The notes beneath the pieces were generated by a model that did not search any database, was not told where the DNA came from, and was given only the letters and a program-made list of their open reading frames with translations. From Aliiruegeria lutimaris (GTDB taxonomy: Bacteria > Pseudomonadota > Alphaproteobacteria > Rhodobacterales > Rhodobacteraceae), in NCBI RefSeq assembly GCF_900099935.1, contig NZ_FNEK01000008.1:46780-110779 (forward strand): a stretch of 64,000 nucleotides of DNA, written 5' to 3'. Both the position numbers and the translations under genes were made by a program. Shown one piece after another: positions 56,555 to 64,000 of the stretch (position 1 is the first letter of the stretch; every line of letters begins with the position of its first letter).

Positions 56555-57274
56555 GTGATTCTCGGCTCGACAAGCAAGGGAACCAGCAAGGCAAAGGGGG
56601 CTGCCCTCGATATCGCGGCGACCCTGCAGGGGCGGATTCAATCCGGCGTACTGGCTCCGGGCGATCCGATGCCGACAGAGAGAACGCTGTGCGAAGAATT
56701 CAGCACCTCTCGTCCGACGGTTCGCGAGGCTCTGCTTCTTCTTCAGGGGCGGGGCTATGTCAGCCTCGAGACCGGCCGGCGCCCGCGTGCAGCCCTGCCG
56801 ACGCTCGACGGCATCCTTGCCTCCGCAGCCGATCACATTTCGAACCTGCTTGGCGACGCGGAGGGCGGGGCGCATCTGGAGCAGATGCGCCAGTTCATCG
56901 AAGCCGCTGCGGCCCGAATCGCGGCCGGCAGGGCGAGCAGCATCCAACTGCACCAGATCAAGTCGGCCCTGGATCTGAACCGGGATGCCATCGATACAGA
57001 CGGCTTTGCAGAAACCGACATCGCCTTTCACAGGGCGATCGTGACGGTCGTGGGCAACCCGATCATTCTCAAGCTTCACGACATGTTCGTCAGCTCAATG
57101 CTGGCGCACCGCCCCCGCCGCGCAGATGGCGGATCGGACGAAACTTCCTACCGGGAGCATCGCGCGATCTACGACGCCATCGTGGCGGGCGATGCGATGG
57201 CCGCTGCCGAACTGACGGACCAACATCTCATGCGGTCCTACCGATCCAGATTGGCGGGGGCACAAGAAGGTTAA
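56555..57274 (+). CDS. nanR: GntR-family (FCD) regulator, probable NanR
   Basis: A 239-residue repressor-type protein. The N-terminal winged helix reads AATLQGRIQSGVLAPGDPMPTERTLCEEFSTSRPTVREAL. The helical FCD ligand domain carries metal-binding residues in ETDIAFHRAIV and YREHRAIYDAI. GTG at 56555, just after GGAGGGG, is the better start; an upstream ATG at 56483 would include promoter-like sequence. It likely senses N-acetylneuraminate or ManNAc-6-P and controls both divergent units. Confidence 0.87.
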   Translation: MILGSTSKGTSKAKGAALDIAATLQGRIQSGVLAPGDPMPTERTLCEEFSTSRPTVREALLLLQGRGYVSLETGRRPRAALPTLDGILASAADHISNLLGDAEGGAHLEQMRQFIEAAAARIAAGRASSIQLHQIKSALDLNRDAIDTDGFAETDIAFHRAIVTVVGNPIILKLHDMFVSSMLAHRPRRADGGSDETSYREHRAIYDAIVAGDAMAAAELTDQHLMRSYRSRLAGAQEG

Positions 57275-57348
57275 TCACGACGCGGCGCCCGGATCGGCGC
57301 GTCGCGAATGCACGGAACGATGAATCAGCAGTAGCGAGGAGAAAAGAC

Positions 57349-58308
57349 ATGCTGAACAAGTTTGTGGGGGGAGTTGTCGCGGGGCTGTTGTTGGCTGCTG
57401 CGGCGCAAGCCGAAACGGTCCTGACCTTCGGGACCCAGGAAAACGAGGCCTCCCCGATGTACCAGGGCATGCTTGCCATGGACGAGGCGCTCAAGGAAAT
57501 CTCGGGCGGCGAGATGTCTCTCAAGATGTTCCCGTCGTCCACGCTCGGTGACTTCAAGGCGATGGTAGCCCAGACGCAGGCCGGTGAGCTTGATCTCGTG
57601 ATGACCGGTTACCCGGACATGAGCTACATCATTCCCGAACTGAAGCTGATCGGCGCGCCCTATGTCGTGTCCGATTTCGACCACCTCAAGGAGCTGATCG
57701 CCGGCGAGTTCGGCCAGAAGATGGATGCAGCCTTTACCGAGCAGGGCGTGAAGGTGCTGGATGTCTGGTATCTGGGAACCCGGCACACGACCTCCAACAG
57801 GCCGATCAACTCGCTGGAAGACATGAAGGGCCTGCGCCTGCGGACACCGAACGTGCCCTTCCTGATCGCCTTTGCCGAGAACACCGGCGCCTCGCCCGCG
57901 CCGGTCGCCTTTGCCGAGGTCTATCTTGCGCTCCAGACCAACCAGGTCGATGCCGAAGAAAACCCACTACCGACCATCGAGGCGATGAAGTTCTACGAAG
58001 TGCAGAATCACATCGCGCTGACCGGTCATTTCGTGGCATCGTCGGCGATCCAGGTCGGCACCAAGACCTGGGACAAGCTCTCTGACGAGGAAAAGGGCTG
58101 GTTGCAGGAAGCCATCCTGAAGGGCGGCGAGGTCGCAACCAAGATCGTGACGGACAAGGAAGACAGCTTGATCGCTGACTTCGAAGCCAAGGGCCTGACG
58201 ATCACCCGTCCGGATACCGGCCCGTTCCGCGACGCGATGCAGCCATATTACGATGAGCTCGAAGCCGAGTTCGGCGAGGGCAGCATCACCGCGCTGTTCA
58301 AGAAATAA
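57349..58308 (+). CDS. siaP: TRAP transporter solute-binding protein, SiaP-like
   Basis: A 319-residue periplasmic DctP-family protein with a signal peptide (residues 1-23, ending AQA). The carboxylate-binding arginine is in LRLRTPNVP, and the hinge segment EENPLPTIEAMKFYEVQ resembles sialic-acid SiaP proteins. GCGAGGAG is 8 nt before the ATG. It delivers the sugar acid to SiaQM. Sialic acid is inferred from motif and locus. Confidence 0.9.
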   Translation: MLNKFVGGVVAGLLLAAAAQAETVLTFGTQENEASPMYQGMLAMDEALKEISGGEMSLKMFPSSTLGDFKAMVAQTQAGELDLVMTGYPDMSYIIPELKLIGAPYVVSDFDHLKELIAGEFGQKMDAAFTEQGVKVLDVWYLGTRHTTSNRPINSLEDMKGLRLRTPNVPFLIAFAENTGASPAPVAFAEVYLALQTNQVDAEENPLPTIEAMKFYEVQNHIALTGHFVASSAIQVGTKTWDKLSDEEKGWLQEAILKGGEVATKIVTDKEDSLIADFEAKGLTITRPDTGPFRDAMQPYYDELEAEFGEGSITALFKK

Positions 58309-58317
58309 GAACATGCG

Positions 58318-58341
58318 TGGCGCGCCCCTCCCGGCGCGCCA
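58318..58341. promoter_or_regulatory. intercistronic hairpin between siaP and siaQ
   Basis: TGGCGCGCC (58318-58326) and GGCGCGCCA (58333-58341) pair perfectly with a 6-nt loop, 10 bp after the siaP stop and with no T-run. Such hairpins often shield the binding-protein mRNA and give it higher levels than the permeases. Confidence 0.6.
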
Positions 58342-58371
58342 CAGCATTTACGCTGGGCTCGGAGCAGGTTG

Positions 58372-58863
58372 ATGTCAGGACATGGCAGGTACAGTATCGA
58401 GGGATATGCCGCGACGGTGCTGTTCCTCGGTTTGATTTTCGTGGTTTTGCTGCAGGTCTTCGGCCGTTCTGGCTTCCTGCCGGCGGCTGTCTGGACGGAG
58501 GAGTTGGCGCGGTGGATCTGGGTATGGATGGCCTTCATCGCAACGGGTGAGGCCGAGCGGCGCAATGTCCAGCTTCGGATGGGAATCCTCGCCGAAGTCC
58601 TGCTCGGGCGTTTCCGTTTCGTCCTCTTCACCCTGATCGATCTCGTCTATCTGGCGGTCACATGCCACCTGCTCTGGATCGGCTACCAGACCGTCCTGCG
58701 CACCTGGAACAACGAATCCGTCACGCTGCTGTTCTCCGATGCCGTGCTCTACGCCTCCTACCCGGTTGCAGCGCTCTTCGTCATCTGGCGCGTCGCCAGC
58801 CGCATCCGTTGGCAACTGATCCACCGAAGCCCCTTTGTCTTTGATCCGGAGGGCGAGCAATGA
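58372..58863 (+). CDS. siaQ: TRAP transporter small permease, SiaQ-like
   Basis: A 163-residue DctQ-type membrane protein with four helices (TVLFLGLIFVVLLQVFGR, ELARWIWVWMAFIATGEAER, VLFTLIDLVYLAVTCHLLW and SYPVAALFVIWRV). TEELARWIWVWM is the family signature. ATG at 58372 with GGAG upstream. Its end overlaps siaM by ATGA. Confidence 0.92.
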   Translation: MSGHGRYSIEGYAATVLFLGLIFVVLLQVFGRSGFLPAAVWTEELARWIWVWMAFIATGEAERRNVQLRMGILAEVLLGRFRFVLFTLIDLVYLAVTCHLLWIGYQTVLRTWNNESVTLLFSDAVLYASYPVAALFVIWRVASRIRWQLIHRSPFVFDPEGEQ

Positions 58864-60134
58864 CCCTGATCATCGTCTGTTCCGTCTGGCTCTTCATGGT
58901 CTTCGGTGGTGTGCCCATCGGGATCGCGATGATCCTCGTCTCGGTCGGATACTTCTATCATACGGGCATGGGCATGTCCTTTGCCGTGCAGCGGATGGTC
59001 GACGGGCTCAACTCCTTCCCGATGCTCGCCGTGCCGCTCTTCCTGCTTGCCGCCGCGATCCTCAACTCCGCTGGCATCACCAACCACCTGTTCGGTTTCG
59101 CCCGCGCCCTGGTCGGGCGCTTCACCGGCGGGCTGGGCCATGTGAACGTGCTCGCCTCGCTTTTCTTTTCCGGCATGTCCGGCTCGGCCGTGGCCGATGC
59201 GGGCGGCCTGGGGAAGATGGAAATCAAGGCGATGCGCGATGCGGGCTATGACGACGAGTTTTCCGGATCCGTCACAGCGGCCTCGTCGATGATCGGCCCG
59301 CTGGTGCCGCCTTCGATCACGATGGTGCTCTACGGCGTCATCTCCAACACCTCCATCGGTAAGCTGTTCCTCGGTGGCGTGGTGCCGGGCTTCCTCTGCG
59401 CGGGGGCGCTGATGGTCATGGTTCATGTCCTCGCCAAGCGGCGGAACTATCCGAAGGACCCAGTCCACAGCGCTGGAGAAGTCTGGCGACTCTTCCTGAA
59501 ATCCTTCCCGGCGCTCCTGACCCCGATGGTCATCGTCGGCGGGATCTTCAGCGGGCTATTCTCGCCCACCGAAGCCGCGGCCGTGACCGTGCTCTATGCG
59601 ATCGTCATCGACCTGGTGTTCTATCGCGAGTTGACCCTGCGCCGCTTCTTCGACGCGGTCTACGAAACCGCCGTGACCTCTGCCACCATCGGCACGATCA
59701 TCGCTGGTGTCTCCGTGCTCGGCTTCGTTCTCGCCCGCGAGCAGGCGCCGCAACAGATCGCCAGTTTCTTCCTCGCCTTCGTGGACAGCCCCATCACCTT
59801 CCTGATCGCGGTCAACGTGATGATCTTCGTGCTCGGCGCCTTCATCGAGACGCTGGCGATCCTGCTGATCGTCGTGCCGATCCTCATTCCGCTGGCGCTC
59901 GGCTTCGGCATCGACCCGGTACATTTCGGCATCATCGTGGTGCTGAACCTGATGATCTCGACCCTGACACCGCCGATGGGGATGGCGCTCTTCGTCGTCG
60001 CACAGGTGGGGGAGATCGAATATCACAAGCTCGCCAAGGCCATCCTGCCCTGGCTCATTCCGCCGCTGATCGTCCTGGCGCTGGTATGTGCCTTCCCGAT
60101 CCTGGCGACTGGCCTGCCCAACCTGATGCAATAG
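58860..60134 (+). CDS. siaM: TRAP transporter large permease, SiaM-like
   Basis: A 424-residue DctM-type membrane protein with about 12-13 helices that couples import to the sodium gradient. LVPPSITMVLYG, SPTEAAAVTVLYA and LTPPMGMALFVVAQV are family motifs. It is separate from siaQ rather than fused. nanE follows after 3 bp. Confidence 0.94.
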   Translation: MTLIIVCSVWLFMVFGGVPIGIAMILVSVGYFYHTGMGMSFAVQRMVDGLNSFPMLAVPLFLLAAAILNSAGITNHLFGFARALVGRFTGGLGHVNVLASLFFSGMSGSAVADAGGLGKMEIKAMRDAGYDDEFSGSVTAASSMIGPLVPPSITMVLYGVISNTSIGKLFLGGVVPGFLCAGALMVMVHVLAKRRNYPKDPVHSAGEVWRLFLKSFPALLTPMVIVGGIFSGLFSPTEAAAVTVLYAIVIDLVFYRELTLRRFFDAVYETAVTSATIGTIIAGVSVLGFVLAREQAPQQIASFFLAFVDSPITFLIAVNVMIFVLGAFIETLAILLIVVPILIPLALGFGIDPVHFGIIVVLNLMISTLTPPMGMALFVVAQVGEIEYHKLAKAILPWLIPPLIVLALVCAFPILATGLPNLMQ

Positions 60135-60137
60135 ACC

Positions 60138-60815
60138 ATGCAAGCACTCTCTCTCCTCAAAGGTGGCTTTGTTGCCTCCTGCCAGCCTGTCACTGGCGGC
60201 CCGATGGACAGCACCAATATCATCGTCGCCATGGCTCGTGCAGCCGTTGATGGCGGCGCAAGCGGCCTGCGTATCGAAGGCGTCGAGAACGTCCGGGCGG
60301 TGCGCGCCGCGGTCGCTGTTCCGATCATCGGCATCGTCAAGCGCGACCTGCCCGACACACCGGTCCGGATAACGCCCTACCTGGCGGACGCCGAGGCGCT
60401 GGTGGAAGCGGGGGCGGACATCATCGCCTATGACGGCACCGCGCGGCCGATGCCGGATTCGCGGAAAGCCATTGTCCGTACCATTCTCGATGGTGGCCGC
60501 ATCGCCATGGCCGATTGCTCGACAGAAGCCGATGCGAGGACCGCCCTGGCCGATGGCGCGGGGATCATTGGCACCACCTTGTCGGGCTACACTGCCGAGA
60601 CCCAAACGGATTCCGGCGCGCCCGATCTTGCGTTGGTGACAGCCTTCTCCCGCCTTGGCGGCTTCGTCATGGCTGAGGGACGTTACAACGCGCCGGACCT
60701 CGCGCGGCAGGCGATCGTGGCGGGGGCCGATTGCGTCACGGTGGGCAGCGCCATCACCCGCGTCGAACATATCGCGGCCTGGTTCGGCGCCGCCGTGAAA
60801 GCCGGCGCGAGGTAA
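60138..60815 (+). CDS. nanE: N-acylmannosamine-6-phosphate 2-epimerase
   Basis: A 225-residue TIM-barrel enzyme converting ManNAc-6-P to GlcNAc-6-P. The catalytic lysine is in GIVKRDLPDTPVRITPY and the acid in VMAEGRYN. SCQPVTGGPMDS at the N-terminus and TVGSAITRVEHI complete the phosphate site. It is tightly packed with nanK (5-bp gap). Confidence 0.95.
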   Translation: MQALSLLKGGFVASCQPVTGGPMDSTNIIVAMARAAVDGGASGLRIEGVENVRAVRAAVAVPIIGIVKRDLPDTPVRITPYLADAEALVEAGADIIAYDGTARPMPDSRKAIVRTILDGGRIAMADCSTEADARTALADGAGIIGTTLSGYTAETQTDSGAPDLALVTAFSRLGGFVMAEGRYNAPDLARQAIVAGADCVTVGSAITRVEHIAAWFGAAVKAGAR

Positions 60816-60820
60816 CCCGG

Positions 60821-61729
60821 ATGCCGGCGCGCGACACTCTCTCCGGCGTGGCATTGGACCTGGGCGGCACAAAGCTGGCAGCGGCGCGGATCGCGCAGGG
60901 CGAGGTGGTCGCCCGCGCGCAGGTGGCTACGCGCGGATCCGCCTCTGCGGCCGAACAGGTAAGGGATATGCACGCACTCGCCCGCAAGGTCGGCCTGGAC
61001 TCATCCGACCGGGTGGGGCTGGCGGTGGCCGGGCGGGTCGATGCAGGCGGCATCTGGCGCGCGGTCAACACGGAAACCCTCAGCAACCTCGACGATGTAG
61101 ACTTGCGGCAGTTGGCGTCGGAGGTGTTCGCTCGATTCGTGACGGTGCTCAACGACGCACAGGCGGCCACGCTTGCGGAATTCCATTTCGGGTCCGGACA
61201 GGGCAGTGCCGCGATGGCCTATGTGACCGTCTCCACGGGCGTCGGCGGCGGTTTCGTGATTGGTGGCGTGCCAGTTCGCTCGCCAAACGGCCTGGCCGGG
61301 CACATCGGCTTCTCGACATCGCGGCTGGCCACCCGGAGATGCGGGAGCGGGCGCATGGGAACGGTCGAAAGCGTCGCCGCCGGGCGCGCGATTGCTGCTG
61401 AGGCGAGGCGGATGGGGTATCCTGTGGACGATGCCCGCGACGTCTTCGACGCATGGCGCGCGGGCGGCGAATGGGCCGGGCAGATCATCGACAGCTCGGC
61501 GGCGGCGGTTGCCGGGATGTGCGCCGACCTCGCCGCGATCCTCGGCATTGACAGGGTGGTGCTCGGCGGTGGAATTGGACTTGCGGAGGGCTATGCGGAA
61601 CGCATCCGGCACCATCTGGATGCCGAGCCGCCCCTGTTCCGGCCGCAACTCGTTGGCGCTGAACTCGGGCAGGATGGCGTCCTGCTCGGGGCGCTGGTGC
61701 AACCGGATCGGAGCGAAAGCGACACATGA
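60821..61729 (+). CDS. nanK: N-acetylmannosamine kinase (ROK family)
   Basis: A 302-residue ROK-family sugar kinase. The ATP motif is ALDLGGTKLAAARI, the catalytic aspartate lies in VLNDAQAATLAE, and the phosphate loop is STGVGGGFVI. The usual zinc motif CxCGxxGCxE is degenerate here, reading CGSGRMGTVE, so only one of three cysteines remains. Role from position between nanE and nagB; a glucokinase-like alternative is unlikely. Confidence 0.88.
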   Translation: MPARDTLSGVALDLGGTKLAAARIAQGEVVARAQVATRGSASAAEQVRDMHALARKVGLDSSDRVGLAVAGRVDAGGIWRAVNTETLSNLDDVDLRQLASEVFARFVTVLNDAQAATLAEFHFGSGQGSAAMAYVTVSTGVGGGFVIGGVPVRSPNGLAGHIGFSTSRLATRRCGSGRMGTVESVAAGRAIAAEARRMGYPVDDARDVFDAWRAGGEWAGQIIDSSAAAVAGMCADLAAILGIDRVVLGGGIGLAEGYAERIRHHLDAEPPLFRPQLVGAELGQDGVLLGALVQPDRSESDT

Positions 61730-62514
61730 AAGTTCTCATTCACAATTCGGCCGAACTGGCCCAGCAGGCCGTTGCCGACATCCTGACTGCCCGCATCCTC
61801 GCCCACCCCGCATCGGTCATCGGGCTGGCGACCGGTGGCACGATGGAAGTGGTCTATGACAGGTTGATCCGCGCCATCGCGCGGGAAGCGGTTCCCGTGC
61901 GGGACCTCGTGACCTTCAACCTTGATGAATACTGGGGGCTCGCACCGGCGCATCCGGCCTCGTACCGCAGCTACATGAATGCCCGCCTCTTCGGCCCCGC
62001 CGGCATTCCGCTGGAACGGACTTTCCTGCCGGTTGCGGACGCGGCCGATCCCGCCGCGGAATCGGACGCCTACGAGCTAAGGATCCGGGAGGCGGGTGGC
62101 ATTGATCTCCAGCTTCTCGGCATCGGGCAAAACGGCCATATCGGCTTCAACGAGCCCACCTCGAGCCTCGCGTCACGCACCCGGCTGAAGACCCTGACGC
62201 AGAGCACCCGCAAGGCCAACCAGCAATATTTCGGCGCAGATGAAGCGACGCCGGAATACGCGATAACCATGGGGATCGGCACGATTCTGGACGCGCGGGA
62301 ATGTCTGCTGCTTGCAACGGGCAGCAACAAGGCGGAGGCGGTGAGCCGGATGATCGAGGGGCCCTTGGGCGCACATTGCCCCGCCTCGGCGCTGCAACTT
62401 CATCCGAAGGCAACGATCATTCTCGACGCTGATGCCGCCTCGGCGCTGGAACTCCGCGAATACTACCAACACGTCCACCCGGATGGCATCGACAGGCAGC
62501 CCACACATGGCTGA
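61726..62514 (+). CDS. nagB: glucosamine-6-phosphate deaminase
   Basis: A 262-residue enzyme that turns glucosamine-6-P into fructose-6-P and ammonia. Markers are GLATGGTMEVVYDRL, the catalytic FNLDEYWGL, GIGQNGHIGFNEP (the Bacillus-like version with N before GH) and TITMGIGTI-like YAITMGIGTI. It overlaps nanK by ATGA and nagA by 8 bp. Confidence 0.95.
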   Translation: MKVLIHNSAELAQQAVADILTARILAHPASVIGLATGGTMEVVYDRLIRAIAREAVPVRDLVTFNLDEYWGLAPAHPASYRSYMNARLFGPAGIPLERTFLPVADAADPAAESDAYELRIREAGGIDLQLLGIGQNGHIGFNEPTSSLASRTRLKTLTQSTRKANQQYFGADEATPEYAITMGIGTILDARECLLLATGSNKAEAVSRMIEGPLGAHCPASALQLHPKATIILDADAASALELREYYQHVHPDGIDRQPTHG

Positions 62515-63664
62515 ATGCCAGCCTTTCGGGCTGCTTGCCCGGACGCTCTATGACGGCATCGCGGACGAGCCTGAACAGGATATCCTGATCCGCATAGCGG
62601 GGGGACGGATCGAAAGCTTGCAGCCTGTCGAGGGTATCTCCGGCTGCCCCGGCAGCGTGATCGAAGCGGAAATCGTCACGCCGGGGTTCATCGACCTGCA
62701 GATCAACGGCGCCAATGACGTGCAATTCAACCACGCGCCGAATGTCTACGGCCTGAAGGCGATTGCCGAGGGCGCCCGCGCCGGAGGATGTGCGCATTTT
62801 CTTCCAACCTTCACGACGGCGCCGGGACGGGCATACCAGCAGGCCGTCGACGCGGTTCGCGACGCGATCTCCGAGGGCGTTCCGGGCATCCTGGGCATTC
62901 ATCTCGAAGGCCCGTTCTTCTCTCGCAAGCGCCCGGGAATCCACCCGGCGGAGCATATCCGCGCCTTGGACGACGAAGATGTCGGGTATCTTTGCCAGGC
63001 CGCCAGGGCGGTGCCGATCCTGCTGACACTGGCGCCCGAATGTCAGCAGCGCCGGCACCTCCGGCAACTGTCCGCAGCCGGTGTCATCCTCTTCGCCGGG
63101 CACAGCGCCGCAACTGCGGAAGAGATGACAGCCGCACGCGCAGATGGCGTGGTTGGTGCGACGCATCTGTTCAACGCGATGTCCCAGACGCTCGGCCGCG
63201 AGCCGGGGATCGTGGGCGAGGTGCTGGGCACAGGGCAAGGGTTCGCGGGGACCATCGCCGACGGCATACATGTCCATCCCCTGAACCTCTCGCTTGCGGC
63301 ACGCTCGCTGCCGGACGGGCTCTGCCTCGTGACCGACGCCATGCAGACGCTCGCCGGAAAGCAGGCTGGCTTCGATCTCTACGGCAAGCCCATCCGGCTC
63401 GAGGATGGAAAGCTGACAGGGCCGGACGGCACCCTTGCCGGCGCCCATCTCGCCATGGACGAAGCGGTCCGAAACCTGCACGGACTCGCCCGCGTGCCGC
63501 TCGGCCGCTGTGTGCGAATGGCCTCGGCAAATCCGGCTCGATGCCTGAAACTCCAGGACGAGGTCGGCCGGGTTGCGCCGGGATCCCGGGCGTCCCTCTC
63601 CCTGTTGGCATCGGACTGGAGCGCTGTGGGGGTCGTGATCGACGGAACACCGTTCCTGCAATGA
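62507..63664 (+). CDS. nagA: N-acetylglucosamine-6-phosphate deacetylase
   Basis: A 385-residue amidohydrolase-superfamily enzyme making GlcN-6-P and acetate. GFIDLQINGANDVQFN, the metal-ligand HLEGPFFSRKRPGIHP, AGHSAAT, ATHLFNAMSQ and the catalytic aspartate in LVTDAMQTLAG are all present. The start ATG at 62507 overlaps nagB. It closes the nan cluster. Confidence 0.95.
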   Translation: MAECQPFGLLARTLYDGIADEPEQDILIRIAGGRIESLQPVEGISGCPGSVIEAEIVTPGFIDLQINGANDVQFNHAPNVYGLKAIAEGARAGGCAHFLPTFTTAPGRAYQQAVDAVRDAISEGVPGILGIHLEGPFFSRKRPGIHPAEHIRALDDEDVGYLCQAARAVPILLTLAPECQQRRHLRQLSAAGVILFAGHSAATAEEMTAARADGVVGATHLFNAMSQTLGREPGIVGEVLGTGQGFAGTIADGIHVHPLNLSLAARSLPDGLCLVTDAMQTLAGKQAGFDLYGKPIRLEDGKLTGPDGTLAGAHLAMDEAVRNLHGLARVPLGRCVRMASANPARCLKLQDEVGRVAPGSRASLSLLASDWSAVGVVIDGTPFLQ

Positions 63665-63763
63665 GACATGCGCCGAAGCGGATGAGGTGGATGGCTCCTG
63701 CTCCACCGGCATCGAACGTGCCAAAGTGCAGTTGTCATCGACTGCGAGGAAAGGAGCCATCCA
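63665..63763. promoter_or_regulatory. IS110 5' non-coding region with RBS-masking hairpin
   Basis: TGGATGGCTCC (63688-63698) and GGAGCCATCCA (63753-63763) are exact inverted repeats flanking a 54-nt loop. The second arm contains the GGAG of the transposase. The left end of the element lies somewhere in this segment but shows no obvious boundary. In the IS110 subgroup this kind of region encodes the bridge RNA. Confidence 0.5.
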
Positions 63764-64000
63764 ATGACAGTAAAGACGGTGGGCCTGGATTTGGCCAAGG
63801 ACGTTTTTCAGGTGCACTGCGTTTCGGCTACCGGGCGTAAGATCATCAACAAGAAAATCAAACGCGCGAAGCTGCTCGCCTTCTTCGAGACATTGCCACG
63901 CTGTGTGGTTGGAATGGAGGCTTGCGGTTCAGCCCATCACTGGGGTCGCGAACTGCGCAAGCTTGGCCATGATGTTCGGCTCATGCCGGCGGCCTATGTC
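63764..64000 (+). mobile_element. IS110-family transposase (partial, runs off window)
   Basis: The first 79 codons of a DEDD-type recombinase. KTVGLDLAKDVFQVHCV shows the first catalytic Asp, and VVGMEACGSAHHWGRELRKLGHDVRLM shows the Glu and the typical IS110 block. AAGGAG is 7 nt upstream of the ATG. The remainder, including the C-terminal Ser-containing domain, is outside the window. Confidence 0.93.

Noticed and set aside
1..64000. CRISPR array, prophage or rRNA operon
   Set aside because: No regular direct repeats with spacers, no phage structural gene cluster and no rRNA sequence was seen while reading the window.

Overview
The window is GC-rich DNA from an alphaproteobacterium, most likely a marine-type member of the Rhodobacteraceae/Rhodobacterales. 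The grounds are the gene set and gene order: rpmI-pyk-N-formylglutamate amidohydrolase-DUF1244; argH-lipoprotein-lysA next to a DUF4175/TIGR02302 protein; rsfS-rlmH-gpmI-envC-ctpA; leuC-leuD-leuB; the small aa3-oxidase subunit IV; and the D-glutamate catabolic pair DgcN/DgcA. The genus cannot be read from the sequence alone.

Positions 1-53,500 are mostly chromosomal core. They hold rpmI (partial), a GNAT enzyme, a small membrane protein and pyk; a D-glutamate module (DgcN, DgcA, a D-amino-acid aminotransferase); ispE, a TPR secretory protein and ETF-QO; ilvD, greA and a family-restricted membrane protein; a second GNAT with a decayed paralogue beside it; a lipoprotein and CtaH-type oxidase subunit IV; an MBL hydrolase with a long acyl-CoA dehydrogenase; a Sua5-type tRNA t6A enzyme; TlpA; argH, two small lipoproteins and lysA; a large TIGR02302 membrane protein; polyprenyl diphosphate synthase opposite DUF2007 and a TrmN6-type methyltransferase; a lambda-endolysin-like muramidase; gmd-fcl for GDP-L-fucose; rppH; ctpA-envC-gpmI and rlmH-rsfS; an MscS channel; and the leucine genes leuC, leuD and leuB, interleaved with an HdeD-like protein, a membrane protein and a secreted endonuclease/exonuclease/phosphatase protein.

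From about 53,500 the character changes. A tRNA-Pro(CGG) is followed by a YcaQ-type winged-helix protein and then by a complete intracellular sialic-acid catabolic locus: nanA divergent from nanR-siaP-siaQ-siaM-nanE-nanK-nagB-nagA. Together these would import N-acetylneuraminate through a TRAP transporter, cleave it to ManNAc and pyruvate, phosphorylate and epimerise it to GlcNAc-6-P, then deacetylate and deaminate it to fructose-6-P. An IS110-family transposase begins 100 bp after nagA and runs off the end. A tRNA gene on one side and an insertion element on the other suggest an acquired accessory block, but I found no duplicated tRNA end.

Several features depend on short sequence structures: a perfect 12-bp palindrome over the ribosome binding site of the gene at 1178-1411, a hairpin between siaP and siaQ, TTTGGTAA repeats in the nanA-nanR gap, and a hairpin over the ribosome binding site of the transposase. 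I saw no CRISPR array, no rRNA and no prophage.
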